Shown: one piece after another, positions 1-11,768 of the stretch
Position numbering within the stretch: the stretch's first letter is position 1
Layout of the letters: every line of letters starts with the position of its first letter
NCBI GenBank assembly: GCA_050084985.1
Contig: JBITNC010000001.1
Location: forward strand, 2,790,001 to 2,854,000
DNA: 64,000 nt
Direction of reading: 5' to 3'
Source: Nageia nagi
Taxonomy: Eukaryota; Pinophyta
Translations under genes and position numbers: made by a program
The notes under the pieces: model-generated
The model's database searches: none
Told to the model about the DNA's origin: nothing
What the model saw: only the letters and a program-made list of their open reading frames with translations

Positions 1-430
1 TGTGAGGAGTTTATTTAAGAGTTTATAAGTGTTGATGTGGAAGAGTTCTTTCATGTCAATTTTATCATGTGTGACCAAAGTTCTACATTTTCTCATGCTA
101 TTTTCACTATATATTCAGATTTGTTTACACCTTTGACTTATTTTTCAAATGATGGTCTGCATCAAATTTCTATTTATCTTGAGAAAATTGATTTTTATAT
201 TGAAAATTATTGTATTTTTTTTTATTATTTTCTAGGTTATGAATCTATAGTCAATTTTCTTATGATATATACTCATATTCCTTCATGTAATAAGGATATT
301 TATGCTTAATTTTTAAACATGGAAGATTATTATGACCAATATTATTCTAATTTTGACACTTTTGAGAGAACTATCTTAAACATGGAAGAATATTTTGAAA
401 ACTATAATTCAAACTAAATTTGCTACCTAA
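1..430. other. AT-rich sequence, no recognised gene
   Basis: An open frame runs from 37 to 309 on the plus strand (90 codons), but its product is rich in Phe, Ile and Tyr with no motif I recognise. The stretch lies directly upstream of a gypsy integrase remnant, so it may be degraded internal sequence of the same element. Nothing else can be supported here. Confidence 0.4.
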
Positions 431-1110
431 TTGAAATTAAAGCACCCAAAATTGTTGAATTTAATGAAACAAATATTATATTTAATTTTGGGATTCATTT
501 TAAATTAATTATAGATTATGGTATCCCTTTCAAAAATAAGTATGTTAAAACTTTGTGTGAAATGTATAATATTCAATTAAGTTTTTCTACACCTTATTAT
601 CCATAAGAGCTCTTCAAAAATTTCTTGGAAAGTCACAAAGAGATTGGAATACCAAACTTTCCTTTGCAATATGGGAATACATAAAAAGCATCCATACACC
701 TACAGGATCAACCTCATTTTCATTAATTTATAGTGTTGAAGTTGTTTTGCCACTTGAACTTGAACTTCTGTCACTTTTCATTTCATTGCAAGAATTCATT
801 GATGATAATACATACAAAGAAAATAGAATAGCCCAAGAATTAAGTGCCCTTGAACACTTAAGAATTAATCAAGAATGCATTAAAATATCTTATAATAAAA
901 GGGTACATTATCATGAATTAAAATTTGGTGACCTTGTTTTGAAATAAAATCAATAAATCACAAGTCAACCTCATGCTGAAAGAGGAAAATTTGCATCTAA
1001 TTGGATGGGACCATACATTCTCATAAGTAAATTAGAATCAAGAGCATACAAATAAGAAAACTTATAGTGTTGAAAATTGATATCATTCACCATAAACCCT
1101 TATACACTTA
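431..1110 (+). pseudogene. Ty3/gypsy (Tat-like) integrase C-terminal remnant
   Basis: Translation in pieces gives a recognisable gypsy integrase: the strand around the second catalytic Asp (IDYGIPFKNKYVKTLCEMY, normally DNGTPFKNK), then FSTPYYP, then RDWNTKLSFAIWEYIKSIHT near 650, PTGSTSFSLIYSVEVVLPLE near 700, and the C-terminal KRVHYHELKFGDLVLK ending at 944. A last piece near 975-1050 (ERGKFASNWMGPYIL) matches the usual end of plant Tat-type polyproteins. Frames change and stops interrupt it, so it is dead. In the element it would have joined reverse-transcribed DNA to the chromosome. The rest of this element (gag, RT, LTRs) was not found; upstream parts would lie before base 1. Confidence 0.75.
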
Positions 1111-1627
1111 GACCAAACAACAACATAAAAAAATTTGGAAAATCCTTGCACAAAAAAAACAAATCAAAACATTTCAAAAGCACAAAAATAAACAAAGAAA
1201 ATACAAAATACAAAAATAAATTCTTACATTGATCATGTCTTTATCATCAATCAATCATCCCTTTGGCTTATCTTAGCATTATGGAAGAGTTTTCAAGAGC
1301 TATAGCAAGTCCCTCAAGATTCCTTTTCATCTATCACTTGTCTTGTATCATCACTTCTATATCATTGCATTTAGAGTCAATACTTACTATTTTTTATTTT
1401 TTTAATACCATCCTACCTTTTTGGGTGCATGGGAGCCACAAGTCACTCATCTCCTTTCACTGTAAAGATAAATTATGTCTACACTTGTATTTTCTTTATC
1501 ACCACTTGTATATGTATTGTAACTCATGGTAAGGACTATTTTACATCATATTTTACCTAGTCTGGTATGGAAATAGAGCATATTCTACATATTAAAATTG
1601 AATTTAATCCTTAACTCTTTTTCATTT
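1111..1627. other. A-rich tail of the gypsy remnant, then unrecognised sequence
   Basis: Positions 1120-1240 are A-rich with Lys/Asn-type codons, as is common just after gypsy pol in plants. The remainder up to the copia LTR at 1628 has no recognisable feature. An 89-codon open frame at 1263-1532 has no motif. Confidence 0.4.
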
Positions 1628-1869
1628 TGCTAAGCCAACAATAACTCCAAATCAAAAAGAATTATGTTAGCTTTGATATGATAATAAATACATAACAATA
1701 GCATATTCACCTCTATGGGTGACCTTTGGATTACATATGGACTATTCATATATAATTTCTTGTTACACATAAAAAATTAGTAAATTCCTATAGCTGAATT
1801 TACTAAATATAGTAAGTAAATACTATTATATTCTATATACAATAATACCTAAGGATTACATGTCTAACA
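1628..1869 (-). repeat. 3' LTR of copia D
   Basis: On the minus strand it begins TGTTAGACATG just after a G-run polypurine tract and ends GGCTTAGCA. The same end sequence, about 66 bp, recurs at 9197-9262 directly beside a primer-binding site, which fixes both LTR ends. Length 242 bp, TG...CA termini. Confidence 0.8.
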
Positions 1870-1883
1870 TTCCCCCCCATAAT
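1870..1883 (-). promoter_or_regulatory. Polypurine tract of copia D
   Basis: The minus strand reads ATTATGGGGGGGAA immediately before the LTR start TGTTAGACA. A G-run in this position primes plus-strand DNA synthesis in LTR elements. Confidence 0.75.
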
Positions 1884-2560
1884 CCAAAGGGGTATTGGTA
1901 AGTCCAAGCATCTTCCTAAATTTCTTGAACTTTTCTTGTCCAAGTGCCTTGGTGAAGATGTCTTCTATTTTCTCATATGTGGAACAATATTTCACTTGAA
2001 TTATTTTGACCTCTAAATGATGTCAAATCAAATGATATTTCATGTTGATGTGATTTGTTTGATCATGAAACTTTGGATGTTTGGACAATTGAATTACAAA
2101 AATATTATCAATCAAAAGGGGAGTTGGATGCACCTAGTTTTCCTACAGATATTCTAGTATCTTTTTTAGCCACACAATCTCTATTGTTACCTCTACAACA
2201 ACCACATACTTTTCCTTTATAATGGAATATATCAAAAGTAATTATTTTTGTGATCTCCAAGAGATAGTTTCTATTCCAATATTCATGATATATCATGAAG
2301 TTAAAAATCCATTTTCTTTATCACCATCAAAGTTTGAATCTATATATCCAATCAATTTGAAGTCTCCCACCTTGGAATACTTGAACCCTAATTCTTGTGT
2401 TTAATTCAAATATCTTAGAGCTCTTTTTATTGCATTATAATTTCCTTCATAATATATTTACATAAACTAAAAGAGAATTCTGACCATAAATGAAGTATCT
2501 AGTCTAATTTTGGTTAGATAAATGAGAATTCCAATAAGTTTTCTATACTTTTTTGCATCC
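1884..2560 (-). pseudogene. Copia D RNase H remnant
   Basis: Directly upstream of the polypurine tract the minus strand encodes the usual copia C-terminus (KFRKMLGLTNTPLDYGG, about 1875-1925), preceded by broken pieces of RNase H. Short frames are separated by stops, so catalytic residues cannot be assigned with confidence. The domain degrades the RNA strand during reverse transcription. Confidence 0.6.
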
Positions 2561-3545
2561 TCAAATGCATTCCCTTCAATAGATTTCAACTTCAAATTTT
2601 ATTCCATTGGAGTGGAAATAGGATTACAATCTATCATGCCAAATATGTTCAACAACTCTCCAATGTACTTTCTTTGGGAAATGAAAATGTACCTTGAGTT
2701 TTGTGTCACTTTAACAACCAAATAGTAATGAAGATGTTTCATATCTATCATTTCAAATCCTTTTTGCAAATATTGTTTCATAAATGCAATGTAACTTTCA
2801 TTATTACCTATTATAAAAATATCATCTACATAAAACATAATATATATAACAATTTTTCTAACTTTACTAACAAACAAAGTTGCATCATCCAAATTAAAGT
2901 GTTCAAAGTTAATCTTTAAGAGATGCTCAGTAAACTTTTTTTACCAAGCACAAGGAGCTTGTTTTAGGACATACAAGAACTTGATGAGCTTGCAAAATTT
3001 ATGTTCTTTACTCTTCACTACAAATCATTTTATTTGTTTTATGTACATATTCTCTTTCAAATCACCATTCAAGAAGGTACTTTTCACATCCATCTGATGA
3101 ATTTTCCATCCATGTTGAGCTAACATTACCAATAAAGAACTAATACTAGCCCATTTAGCTATAGGAGAAAAGGTTTCATCATAGTCAATACCTTTTTTCT
3201 ATGAAAAACCCTTATCACAAGCCTCAATTTGTGTTTCTTAACTAAGTCATCTAATCTATACTTATTTTTGTAGACCCAGTTGCATCCATAGGTTTGGTTC
3301 TATATGGAGAATCCACCAACTTCCAAGTCCCATTCTTAATGAGAGCATCATACTCCTTCTTCATATCATCTTTACATACATCATGAGAAAAAACTTCTTT
3401 AAAGGAATTTGGATCATAATAAATAGATAAATTTAATTCATAATCAAATGAACATTTCATATTATCAACATCATCACTTAAATTTGAATCCTCTATTGCT
3501 CCATCTTCTAGTCTTTCTTTGTAGGAACTCCTAGTTCCCATCTTT
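2561..3545 (-). pseudogene. Copia D reverse transcriptase remnant
   Basis: The N-terminal RT hallmark, MKKEYDALIKNGTWKLVDSP, sits in the frame at 3251-3541. The catalytic FYVDDIFIIGNN box (YVDD at about 2821-2832) lies in the frame 2599-2892, followed by FEMIDMKHLHYYL and a YIGELLNIFGM segment typical of copia RT. Between them, pieces such as HGWKIHQMDVKSTFLNGDL can be read in shifted frames. The active-site YVDD is preserved but the gene is broken. Confidence 0.85.
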
Positions 3546-3934
3546 CCAACTTCATCTAGATGAATACTCTTGAGTGTTTTGGAGAGCCATCTAGGTATCT
3601 TATATGATGTTTTTGGATACTCAATAAGATGAGGAGGTTTTTAATTCCCTTCAAGACTCAAACTACTAATCCCATAAATCACATCATATATAGGAGCTGC
3701 TAGAACTAATGAAAAGTAAATATCTTATTATGGTGTAGGAGGTGCTTGTACTATTAGAATATGTGTTGTTGTTGGATCAAACACTTTTAATATATGCATG
3801 AATGGTGTATATTCCAAAGATTGATCCAATCTAGGGATCATCCCTCAAGATTTAGAATCTCATAATCAGCTTTAAAGAAATGCTTTCTATGAGTAAACCT
3901 ATCAAGATGATAAATTTATCACTCAACAATCAAG

Positions 3935-4750
3935 TCATTCTTGGAACATTCCAAAAAAATACTTCCCTTGCAAAGAGGAACTTTTTTTTACCTCATTATA
4001 AAGCTTATCACCCTTGGTAGTATCTAAGTACTCCAAGAAAATACATTTTTGACTCCTAGCGCCAATTTTATTTCTTTTTTCCATAGGGACTAGGGAATAA
4101 TAGATGGAACTAAAAACCCTAAGATGTTGAACTAAAGGAATAAAGAAAAACCACATTTCATATGGATTCTTCTTGTTAAGAGCATGATATAGATATGTGT
4201 TTCTTACATACACTTCATAGTGAACTACATCATCCTAGAGAATCATTTTCACATTCTTGAAAAATAACATTATCCGTGTTATATTCAACAAGGTTCTATT
4301 CATCCTATCAGCTACACCATTATGTTATAGATTATAGGAAAAAATTATTTGATGCTTGATTCCATGTTGACTAAAATATTTTTTGAATTCATTTGATGTG
4401 TATTCACCACCATTATCAAAATGAAGTGTGTCAATCTGAGTATGTGTTTCTTTCTCATTCATCATATGAAATTGCTTAAACTTTTCAAAATATTTAGAAT
4501 TATTCTTCAACAAATACACCCAACACATCTGAGTATAATCATCAATTAGAGTCATGATATATTTTTTTCTAAAACCAAAAGGGACATGCAATGGTCCACA
4601 CAAATTAGAGTGTATGATTTCTAGTTTTCTACATGCTCTAAATTTTGAATCATGGAAAGATTGTTTGTTGTACTTACTAAGACACATACTTCACAAGGTT
4701 TTATGTTCCTAACAATGGTAGGAAATCCCAAAAAACCATCTCTTTCTCAA
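3935..4750 (-). pseudogene. Copia D integrase remnant
   Basis: The core is readable in the frame 4325-4687: HSNLCGPL, where copia normally has HSDLCGPL, so the first catalytic Asp is Asn; then TLIDDYTQMCWVYLL, and HFDNGGEYTSNEF with the second Asp kept. After a stop, about 4258-4330 reads NGVADRMNRTL, where the usual catalytic Glu (NGVAERMNRT) is Asp. The frame 3935-4213 carries the C-terminal part (VRNTYLYHALNKKNPYEMW, then CIFLEYLDTTKGDKLYN). Two altered catalytic residues plus stops mean it is inactive. Confidence 0.85.
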
Positions 4751-4989
4751 AAAATGGAGATCATAAAAAATGATATTACCAAATCTTGCATGCTACAAAA
4801 AACTAGATAAGAGAGTACCTTTTTCTTGATGTGTGAGATAGGAAAAATTCCTTGATCTAGTAGAGCTCCCATGAAACTTCAATAATTTCTCATCCTCCCC
4901 ACCATTTATCACCACTTTGATTTCAAAATACCTCCTTATCTCCATTTTTCCTTCAAACATATGGATTGAGTGTCCTTTTTTTATAAATG

Positions 4990-5235
4990 AGCATAAGAGA
5001 TAATAGGTTCATAATTCAGGAAGATAGACCACATCTTGAAGAAGCATATCTGGAAGGCCTAGAAGTTTAATTGTCACATTACCAATACGCAAAGGTTTGA
5101 TACTAGATCTATCAATAAAATATATTGCATCATCAAAGTTGGTATTCATCTCCTTGAATAAATCTTGTTGAAATGACATGTAACATATGGCACTAGTACC
5201 AAGCAAACATGAATCCTACCAAGATGCAAATGAAG
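4990..5235 (-). pseudogene. Copia D protease remnant, catalytic Asp lost
   Basis: The minus strand reads LLGTSAICYMSFQQDLFKEM. Copia proteases normally read LLDTGASCHMTFRRDLF here, so the catalytic Asp is replaced by Gly. It continues with SIKPLRIGNVTIKLLGLPDM and ends QDVVYLPEL at about 5010, the normal run-up to the pre-integrase region. The protease would cleave the Gag-Pol polyprotein; this copy cannot. Confidence 0.75.
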
Positions 5236-5379
5236 TATTACATAAATTTTCAATTGTAGTGTTACAATGAGTTGTAATATAATGAGTAGAATCATGATTC
5301 TTACTCTTTTCTTGGTCTCATTTTTCATTCCTTTCATTGATCTTCTCCTATGGAGTGTGATAGGTATTAGCTTCATGAA

Positions 5380-5960
5380 CTCATCTATCACATCTAGTAC
5401 AATGAAGATTGTTCCTTTTATCATGATCAATTTGATTAGATCTTCCCCCTACCTATATGATTCCTCCTACCATTACCATAATTGCTACTTTCACCTTACA
5501 AATAATCATATACAATATTATTCCCCTTTTGAGCAATGTACAATGTATAAGTAGGATCGCTAGAGTTCTTGCCCAATGCCTTCTCATGTTCTACAATCTT
5601 GTCTATCAAAGCATAAAATGTGAGAAGTTTCAAGTTACCATTAGCTTGTAAAGATTCAAGATCATTTGAATATCTAAATTATAATTCCTTAATCAAAGCT
5701 ACAAGAGAAATGCCAATCTTCATATCGGTAGATTCAATGTCAGTCTTCACACCAATAGAGTCTAGGTTAAAGAGTTTCAATCATAGTTGGATTAATTCCA
5801 ATTTGGAATAGAATTCAAACAAGTCTTTGAGTTTCTTCAATTCATCCCATGTATTATCTATAAAGCTAATTTGGTGGTTAACCTCCTCAATAATCAAAGC
5901 ATATGCCTTACTATTTTTTATGTTAGGGATCATTTTAGCCATGAATATTTGCTAATAGAA
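5380..5960 (-). pseudogene. Copia D gag remnant with zinc knuckle
   Basis: Readable pieces include TWDELKKLKDLFEFYSKLE (5810-5860), resembling the copia Gag (UBN2) family, and KLLTFYALIDKIVEHEKALG (5575-5640). A CCHC-like knuckle around 5380-5410 reads CTRCDR-stop-VHEANTY, where the last Cys appears replaced by Tyr. The N-terminal part of Gag was not found beyond about 5960. Gag forms the particle and the knuckle binds RNA. Confidence 0.6.
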
Positions 5961-6339
5961 AAATTTTAGAAATTCTAAAAATGGAAAATGATAAATTTTT
6001 TGGGTAGAACAATACACATGTTACCAAAATAATATTTTTTTTTGGCCCAAGTCCCAAGTCAAATTTAAATTTTAAATTATTTTTTTATTAAATTACTAAT
6101 ATTTTGAAATGATAAATATCTGACTTCACCTTCAAAGTATATTATTATTATTATTATTTTTTTTAAATCACCCCATATAAATACCTTACTTTAAATAATA
6201 AATTTAATACATCAATTGTTATTTTCTTCTAGATCTCCTTTAAGCAAGTGTATCAACAAAACCTACAGGATCTAAAAAGAATTATGATAATTAGTGAGAT
6301 CTTATTCCAAATCTTATTATGTTTCATAATATTTGTAAT

Positions 6340-6850
6340 TCACATCTACCTCTAAATGGTAGCAGATGCCTCTAAACAATCTCATCTATCTTTGAATGGT
6401 GGCATCTACCATCAAATAATGGCATTTGCCTCCAAATGATGTTATATTTTAAAGATAATAGTAGTCTTCCTTCGAACAATAGCATCAAAAGGTAGCAAGC
6501 TAATTTTGCATGGTAGCAAACTTCTATTGCCTAATGGCAACTTACCGTCACCCAATGGAAACCTAATATCACTTGGTGGCAACCTAAAACCACCTAATGG
6601 TATTTTGATACCCACTGCTACCACTTGGTGGCATTCTGCTACTTATTGCTACCACTTGATGGTATTCTATTACCTACTACTACCACCCGATAACATACTG
6701 CTACTTCTCAATAGAAAATTTCCATTGACTAGTAGCATACTATCATCACTCAGTAGTAGAGTGGTACCACCTGATATCATATTGCTACCATCTAGTAGCA
6801 CATTATTATCACTAGGTAGTAGACTTCCTACTACTACTTGGTATGATGTA
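6340..6850. repeat. Degenerate 21-bp minisatellite, main block
   Basis: Successive units such as GGCAACTTACCGTCACCCAAT, GGAAACCTAATATCACTTGGT and AGCATACTATCATCACTCAGT follow at 21-bp steps, with a few 30-31-bp variants (around 6600-6690). The period is seven codons, so both strands carry open frames with a 7-residue periodicity (for example NGNLPSP, NGNLISL, GGNLKPP on the plus strand at 6530-6600). Confidence 0.8.
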
Positions 6851-7324
6851 CCCTATCAAAGCCATAACTTTTGATCATGATATTTGTTTGCCTTGAAATT
6901 TAAAATATGGATTTGTATGCATTTTCTTTATCTAGCTTAACTCTATAACATTAGACCCTCCAAAAATCATATTTTCGGGACCTAACTCCTCCATGTATGT
7001 TAGAACTTTAATATCTTTTGTTATACATAAGTTGAGTCCTAATATTTTAAATTAAGGTTGATTATTATAAGAGGGATGCACATCCTAATTTTGGGCATAA
7101 TACAAATCATTTTTAGTTTTAGTTATTTTTAGAAAAAGATGATTTTAGGGTTACTTTAAGGTTTATTTTATTTTTTGATTGTCATATGATGGATTGTATT
7201 CACTTGAGGTAGTGTGAATTCAGGAATGAGAAGAGTATCATTTTGCAAGTTTCTTACATTATATTAAATTTATATTATGTGATTGGATTCCATTTTGTTG
7301 GTATCTTGTAGCTAAATTCACATT

Positions 7325-7405
7325 ACGATAGCAAACTACTTTCACCTAGTAGAAAACTGCTTCCATTTGGTAGCAAACTGTTGTTTCCTGATAATAGACT
7401 ATAAC
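7325..7405. repeat. 21-bp minisatellite, second block
   Basis: Three to four further units (for example AGCAAACTACTTTCACCTAGT, AGAAAACTGCTTCCATTTGGT) lie about 475 bp beyond the main block and share its consensus. Confidence 0.7.
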
Positions 7406-8039
7406 AAAACTCTTTAAATTCACCAAAAAAATCTATATGATGTTTTTTTAGATTCAAATTCACCTTTGTAATTTTTACAATTTTTTGAAAATTGCCTTAC
7501 CTATGAATTCGATTCACCAAAAAGTTTCCAAGTTACTTTTGAGGAAGAGCTCTTAAAATGAACCTTGTTTCATGTTCCAAATCACAAGCTCCTTAGCATC
7601 ATTTGGTTTGGTAGTTTGGTTATCACCATCACACATGCTAATCTAAAAACCATTGAAAATCAAGGTATGCTTAATTTCTTTAGACCACTATGATCAATTT
7701 TCTTTACCAATTAACATTATTCCAACTATGCTCACAAATGAATACATTTTTCAACAAAACTTCAAAGTCTCAAAATTTTCACAATTTTGAGTAATCTTTA
7801 TCCCAAAATAAGTTTTACATAAATTATGTGTTTTATTAAAATCTATATATTTTCAAGATCTATAAATCATCTCAAACTATAACCATCAAAAATTTGGATC
7901 CAAGAAAAAAAAATCACTAAAAATAGATTAAAATTTAAAAAAATTATGGCCAAAATACTCTTTAAAATTTGAAAAAGGCCAAAAAAATCTTAAAATCCTG
8001 ATAGGGCATGTTTTTCAATGCAAATTGTTGATTATGCAT

Positions 8040-8240
8040 GATGGGATGATGTGGTAGGGGTGGGTTGCTAACATGGCAAGGTACTAACTAGGCACTGATA
8101 TAATAGGCAATTGAGTGTTGATGTAGCACACTACTAGGCACTAACATGGTAGTACTGATTAGACATGTGATGTGGTAGGTGAGGTGGTGGCTTTGGGTGA
8201 CATGTTAGGTAAAAACAATAAATAAGTGATGTGGCACTAC
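8040..8240. repeat. GT-rich degenerate short repeat
   Basis: Phrases like TACTAGGCACTAACATGG and GATGTGGTAGGTGAGGTGG recur at roughly 22-24 bp spacing. The period is loose, so this is only a probable decayed tandem repeat. Confidence 0.35.
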
Positions 8241-9183
8241 AAGTTTATCAATATGACAAGGTAACATTAGGTTCATTTGGGGTTATCATAGGGTCTTAGA
8301 AAATACATGGGCAAGCAAAGGAGCTAAGAGATATACATGGTAAGGAAATGATAAGAGGTAAATTGATGATTGAGCAGTGTAACGATAGTAACAAGTACAC
8401 ATTTGTGCTAGTAGGTAGGGGTAGGTTCCACATATCTTGGAGGGGTGCATGGGTTGACTATGGTGTGTAATAGGCATAGGGTGACTAATGTGAGAGGAGA
8501 TGGTGGTCATGTGCATGAGGGGGGATGGGATCAGGCATACAAGGGATACCAACATTAGTTATGCAATATGCAAAGGCATACGGTGGCACCTAGAGTGTTG
8601 TGCATAAGAAGTACAAAGGCATGTGGGTAGATTCAAACCAGATGGGTAGGGTGGTAGAATGAGGATTGTAAAATTCATGGTGTTATAGAGCATTTTCAAA
8701 TATGCAAGTTATTCATGTTCAATTGATTTAGAACCTCCATAGGCGATCTAGTGTGCATGACATGTGGGGGCACAATTTTGAATGCACTTCTCATTTGTTT
8801 TCATACACATGAGATTATTTCATGCAAGGTTTTTCATAATTTTCATCAAATGACACTCCTTTATAATGTGGGATTCTTCAAGCATGTATGATTTTCCAAA
8901 AAATACTATCAAACAACCTCAAAAATTGTGAACCAATCTCAAAACTACTTAAAATGTGTACAGATTGAAACTTCAAATGCACACAACTTCATCATTTTCA
9001 TTCCAAAATAGGTCATGTTATATATCAAATCGATTCTAATAATAAGTGGAATCCAAATATAGGATTATAAATGGATTTTGAGAGATACAATTTGCAAAAA
9101 AAAGTGTAGGATAAAGATTTCAAAAAAACATTAGAGAGAGTTACTCTTTAATTTTTATGGAGTCAGAGAATTTTGATCTCATA

Positions 9184-9196
9184 GCTCTAATACCAA
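9184..9196 (-). promoter_or_regulatory. tRNA primer-binding site of copia D
   Basis: The minus strand reads TTGGTATTAGAGC, one mismatch from the TGGTATCAGAGC complement of the plant initiator tRNA-Met 3' end used by most copia elements. It directly abuts the LTR end at 9197. Confidence 0.85.
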
Positions 9197-9262
9197 TGCT
9201 AAGAAAAAAATAACTCCAAATAAAAAAGTATTGTATTAGCTTTGATATTATAATAAATACAT
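9197..9262 (-). repeat. 5' LTR of copia D, truncated
   Basis: About 66 bp match 1628-1693 (the 3' LTR end) with few differences. Similarity stops at about 9262, so some 175 bp of the LTR is missing, probably through a deletion or the arrival of the neighbouring sequence. Confidence 0.7.
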
Positions 9263-10079
9263 GTTGGAGTGTGAAGCCTATTTTCTTAGGAGGTACATGT
9301 ATGCAATATGCTGGAGTGCCCCTACGATCCCTTATTCATACATGATTCTTGATCTGTAATAGGGATTCACTTATGTTGGGTGTAGCAAGGGGGTTTTAGG
9401 GGAGTTAGGAGAACCCTTGACCATCAAAAAGCCTTAATTAAAGGCTAAGCAAAATTTTTGGGTTTATTTTTAATCATTTTTTAGAAATAGTGATATTCTT
9501 GTAAAACCTATTTTTAGGAGTAGTAACTTTTTGTGGTGAATCTAGAATGTTGATTTTTAGTTCAAAGATTGTATTCTTTATTAGATAAGAGGATTTTTTA
9601 TGAAGGAAATATTAATGTATTAGAGTTATGCTAGGGTTTAAGTATAAAGGATCTTGATATAGAACTTATGAGAGACTGAGGAGATAGTGCATTAGCTTCT
9701 CGTGGACCTCCATTGGGCCTATGTCATCCACCACTTTTTCTCTATCTCTAGGCCCTTGCAACCCTAGCTAGCCTAAATCACTTGCACTTACATCCTCCAC
9801 CCTTGCATGGTGTTTGACTCAATCTATACAACCTCCTTTTAAACCCATGTAGCCACTTGACCCTCTCCTAGTCATTAGTTTCTTGACCCTCAACCCTCTC
9901 CTAATCACTTCTACTTAGCCAAAAATAACCTTTAAACCCCTATACTTACCACTCTATTTAAGTTGTCCCAATGTAACACCTCCCATTTTTTTACATGTTT
10001 TTTTTTTCCAATACACCTCCTTTGTTTATTAATTTTTTTCTCTCTCCTATCTTGGAATAGAGTAAAAGGGAGGGCCCTC
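9263..10079. other. Unassigned sequence before copia A leader
   Basis: There is no coding signal. A pyrimidine-rich part (9670-10060) has the same flavour as the CT-rich part of the B and C leaders and may be leader of element A. The LTR of A, which should begin TGTTAGAATG or similar, was not found here, so A seems to have lost its 5' end. Confidence 0.35.
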
Positions 10080-10943
10080 ATTTAATGATCTTGTTGGTAC
10101 AATTAATTTTTTTCTTACAAAGCTTTCCATCTAGTTGAATCATCATCTTTTTTTGACTTGGAGTGTTTATAGGAATATGATGTGCCTTAATGTATTTGAC
10201 TTAGAGTGCCTATAAGAAAAATTGCATTAATAGCTTATTCAATTAAATGGGTTATCACCATTTCCTCTCAAAGTATGTTATAAAACAATATGCCAAATAT
10301 TTAAAGAGCAAAAATTGTTTTCTTTTAGGCATTATTTTCTAAAGTGAAAAATATTTAAAAATATATATATATGGAGATTTTTTTGCCTATTAGTAAAAAT
10401 ATTTAATCTTGATGGTTAGAGATATTATGAATATTTTACTTAAAATAGGTATTTATGTTGAGAAATATGTTTCAATACTTAGAAGTAATTTTATTTTAAG
10501 CATGCAATTACTTAGTTAAAAGTATCATTTTTTTCTTTAGTTAAAATTATAAGGTTAAACTAGCATGCTTATTCAATCATTTATTGAAGGGATCCATTTT
10601 AAGTAAAAAAAGGAGGAGATTTTATAATTCTTTACTTAATTTTTTAGTTCCTCATATTGCATAAATTTTAATTCTTTCTAAAAATCTTTATACAAAGATG
10701 GACTTGGAAATGATGCATGCTAAGTATTTATCTTTATTCCTTATGCAAAGTTAAATGAACTTGTGCAAACTATGGAAATGATACATATTTATTACTTAGA
10801 ATGTTTTATGACTCTCTAAGTTTTTTATTGATAAATTCCTTCTGCAAAGTTATGAATGAACTTGTGCAAATTCTTTATTTTTTTTCTTATGCAAAGTATG
10901 GAATGGACTTGTGTAAAATAAAGAATGATGTAAAGATGTCTTT

Positions 10944-11560
10944 TAGGGGTTGGTAAATAAAAATCATTAGACTCTTAGGTTCCAAATTATTAATGGATGA
11001 TGTTTCATTTACACACTTTACTTTACACTTTGAATCTTTGCTTTATTTACTTATGCAAAAATTGTAAACATTTATCAAGCAACCCCTAAAATGAACACAT
11101 CTGCACATATATTTCATAACATAACTTATTTGGGGAGCCACGAGGTGAGGATAGGCAAACTGGAGCCTCTAGTTCGATTATCTATTTGGTGAAACATTTG
11201 TACTTCTTAATTTCTCCTAAGTCCTCTATTAGTCTAGATATAACTCCAATAGGTGGATAGACATGTGTGTAGTGATACCACATGTCTGCATGTCCATTCA
11301 AGGATTATCCTAATAACATATAAGGATAACTTGAAACATAATCAAGATTAATAATTTGTCCAATCCAACATACATCACAACCTTGAAAAATAGTAGGCAC
11401 TCAAACTTGTGAGACTATATTACTGCCCAAGGTGAATTGGTTGAGGATTGGTAGTACCTAGGCTCCACCTTATGAGCATCCAAGTGAAAGCCTAATTTTA
11501 TATAAGAAAATAATCCTCAATAATATCACTCTATATTTATGGTTCTTAGTGATGACAAAA
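10944..11560 (+). repeat. Conserved leader block of copia A
   Basis: Runs from TTTAGGGGTTGGTAAATAAA through GGGGAGCCACGAGGTGAGG to AAGTGAAAGCCTAATTTTA. The same block lies upstream of gag in B (18500-19110, minus) and C (38308-38935). It is non-coding. See the finding on leader conservation. Confidence 0.75.
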
Positions 11561-11740
11561 GTGTTGGGTACATGGGTTGTTTATCAATTTCTATAATAAA
11601 CATTAGCACATATGAACCTTATTTAACAATTAAGCATGTCCTTTTATTTAAGCTTAACATAGATGATTGATTTACTTGTATAAATTTAAAATATGTATGG
11701 ATAATTAAAATATTTTTTTCAGATTACATGCTTACAAAGG

Positions 11741-11765
11741 TTAACACTTTCACATTCTTGTGTAG
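11741..11765 (+). other. Putative 3' splice acceptor before gag of A
   Basis: TTTCACATTCTTGTGTAG is followed by AAA and then ATGGGAGAC. It has a pyrimidine-rich tract, a terminal AG, and a TTAAC that could serve as branch point about 20 nt upstream. The same sequence stands at the same place in C. Splicing is inferred, not shown. Confidence 0.5.
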
Positions 11766-11768
11766 AAA

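Larger units (their letters stand above)
5961..9183 (-). other. Long leader or inserted sequence of copia D
   Basis: About 3.2 kb separates the gag remnant from the PBS. It contains the 21-bp minisatellite (two blocks) and a GT-rich degenerate repeat, with AT-rich unrecognised DNA between. An 89-codon minus frame at 8286-8555 has no motif. Whether all of it is native leader or partly later insertions cannot be decided from one copy. Confidence 0.5.
1628..9262 (-). mobile_element. Ty1/copia retrotransposon D, decayed
   Basis: A minus-strand copia element read from high to low coordinates: partial 5' LTR (9197-9262), PBS (9184-9196), a long non-coding leader, gag remnant, protease, integrase, RT, RNase H, polypurine tract and a 242-bp 3' LTR (1628-1869). 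The order PR-IN-RT-RH is diagnostic of Ty1/copia. Every coding domain carries stops or frameshifts, so it cannot act autonomously. The 5' LTR is cut short at about 9262, so no target duplication can be checked. Its proteins differ clearly from those of copia elements A, B and C in the same window. Confidence 0.88.

Noticed and set aside
9263-9290. TGTTGGAGTGTGAAGCC looked like the start of an A/B/C-type LTR.
   Set aside because: Similarity to TGTTGGAATGTATAATGC ends after about seven bases.
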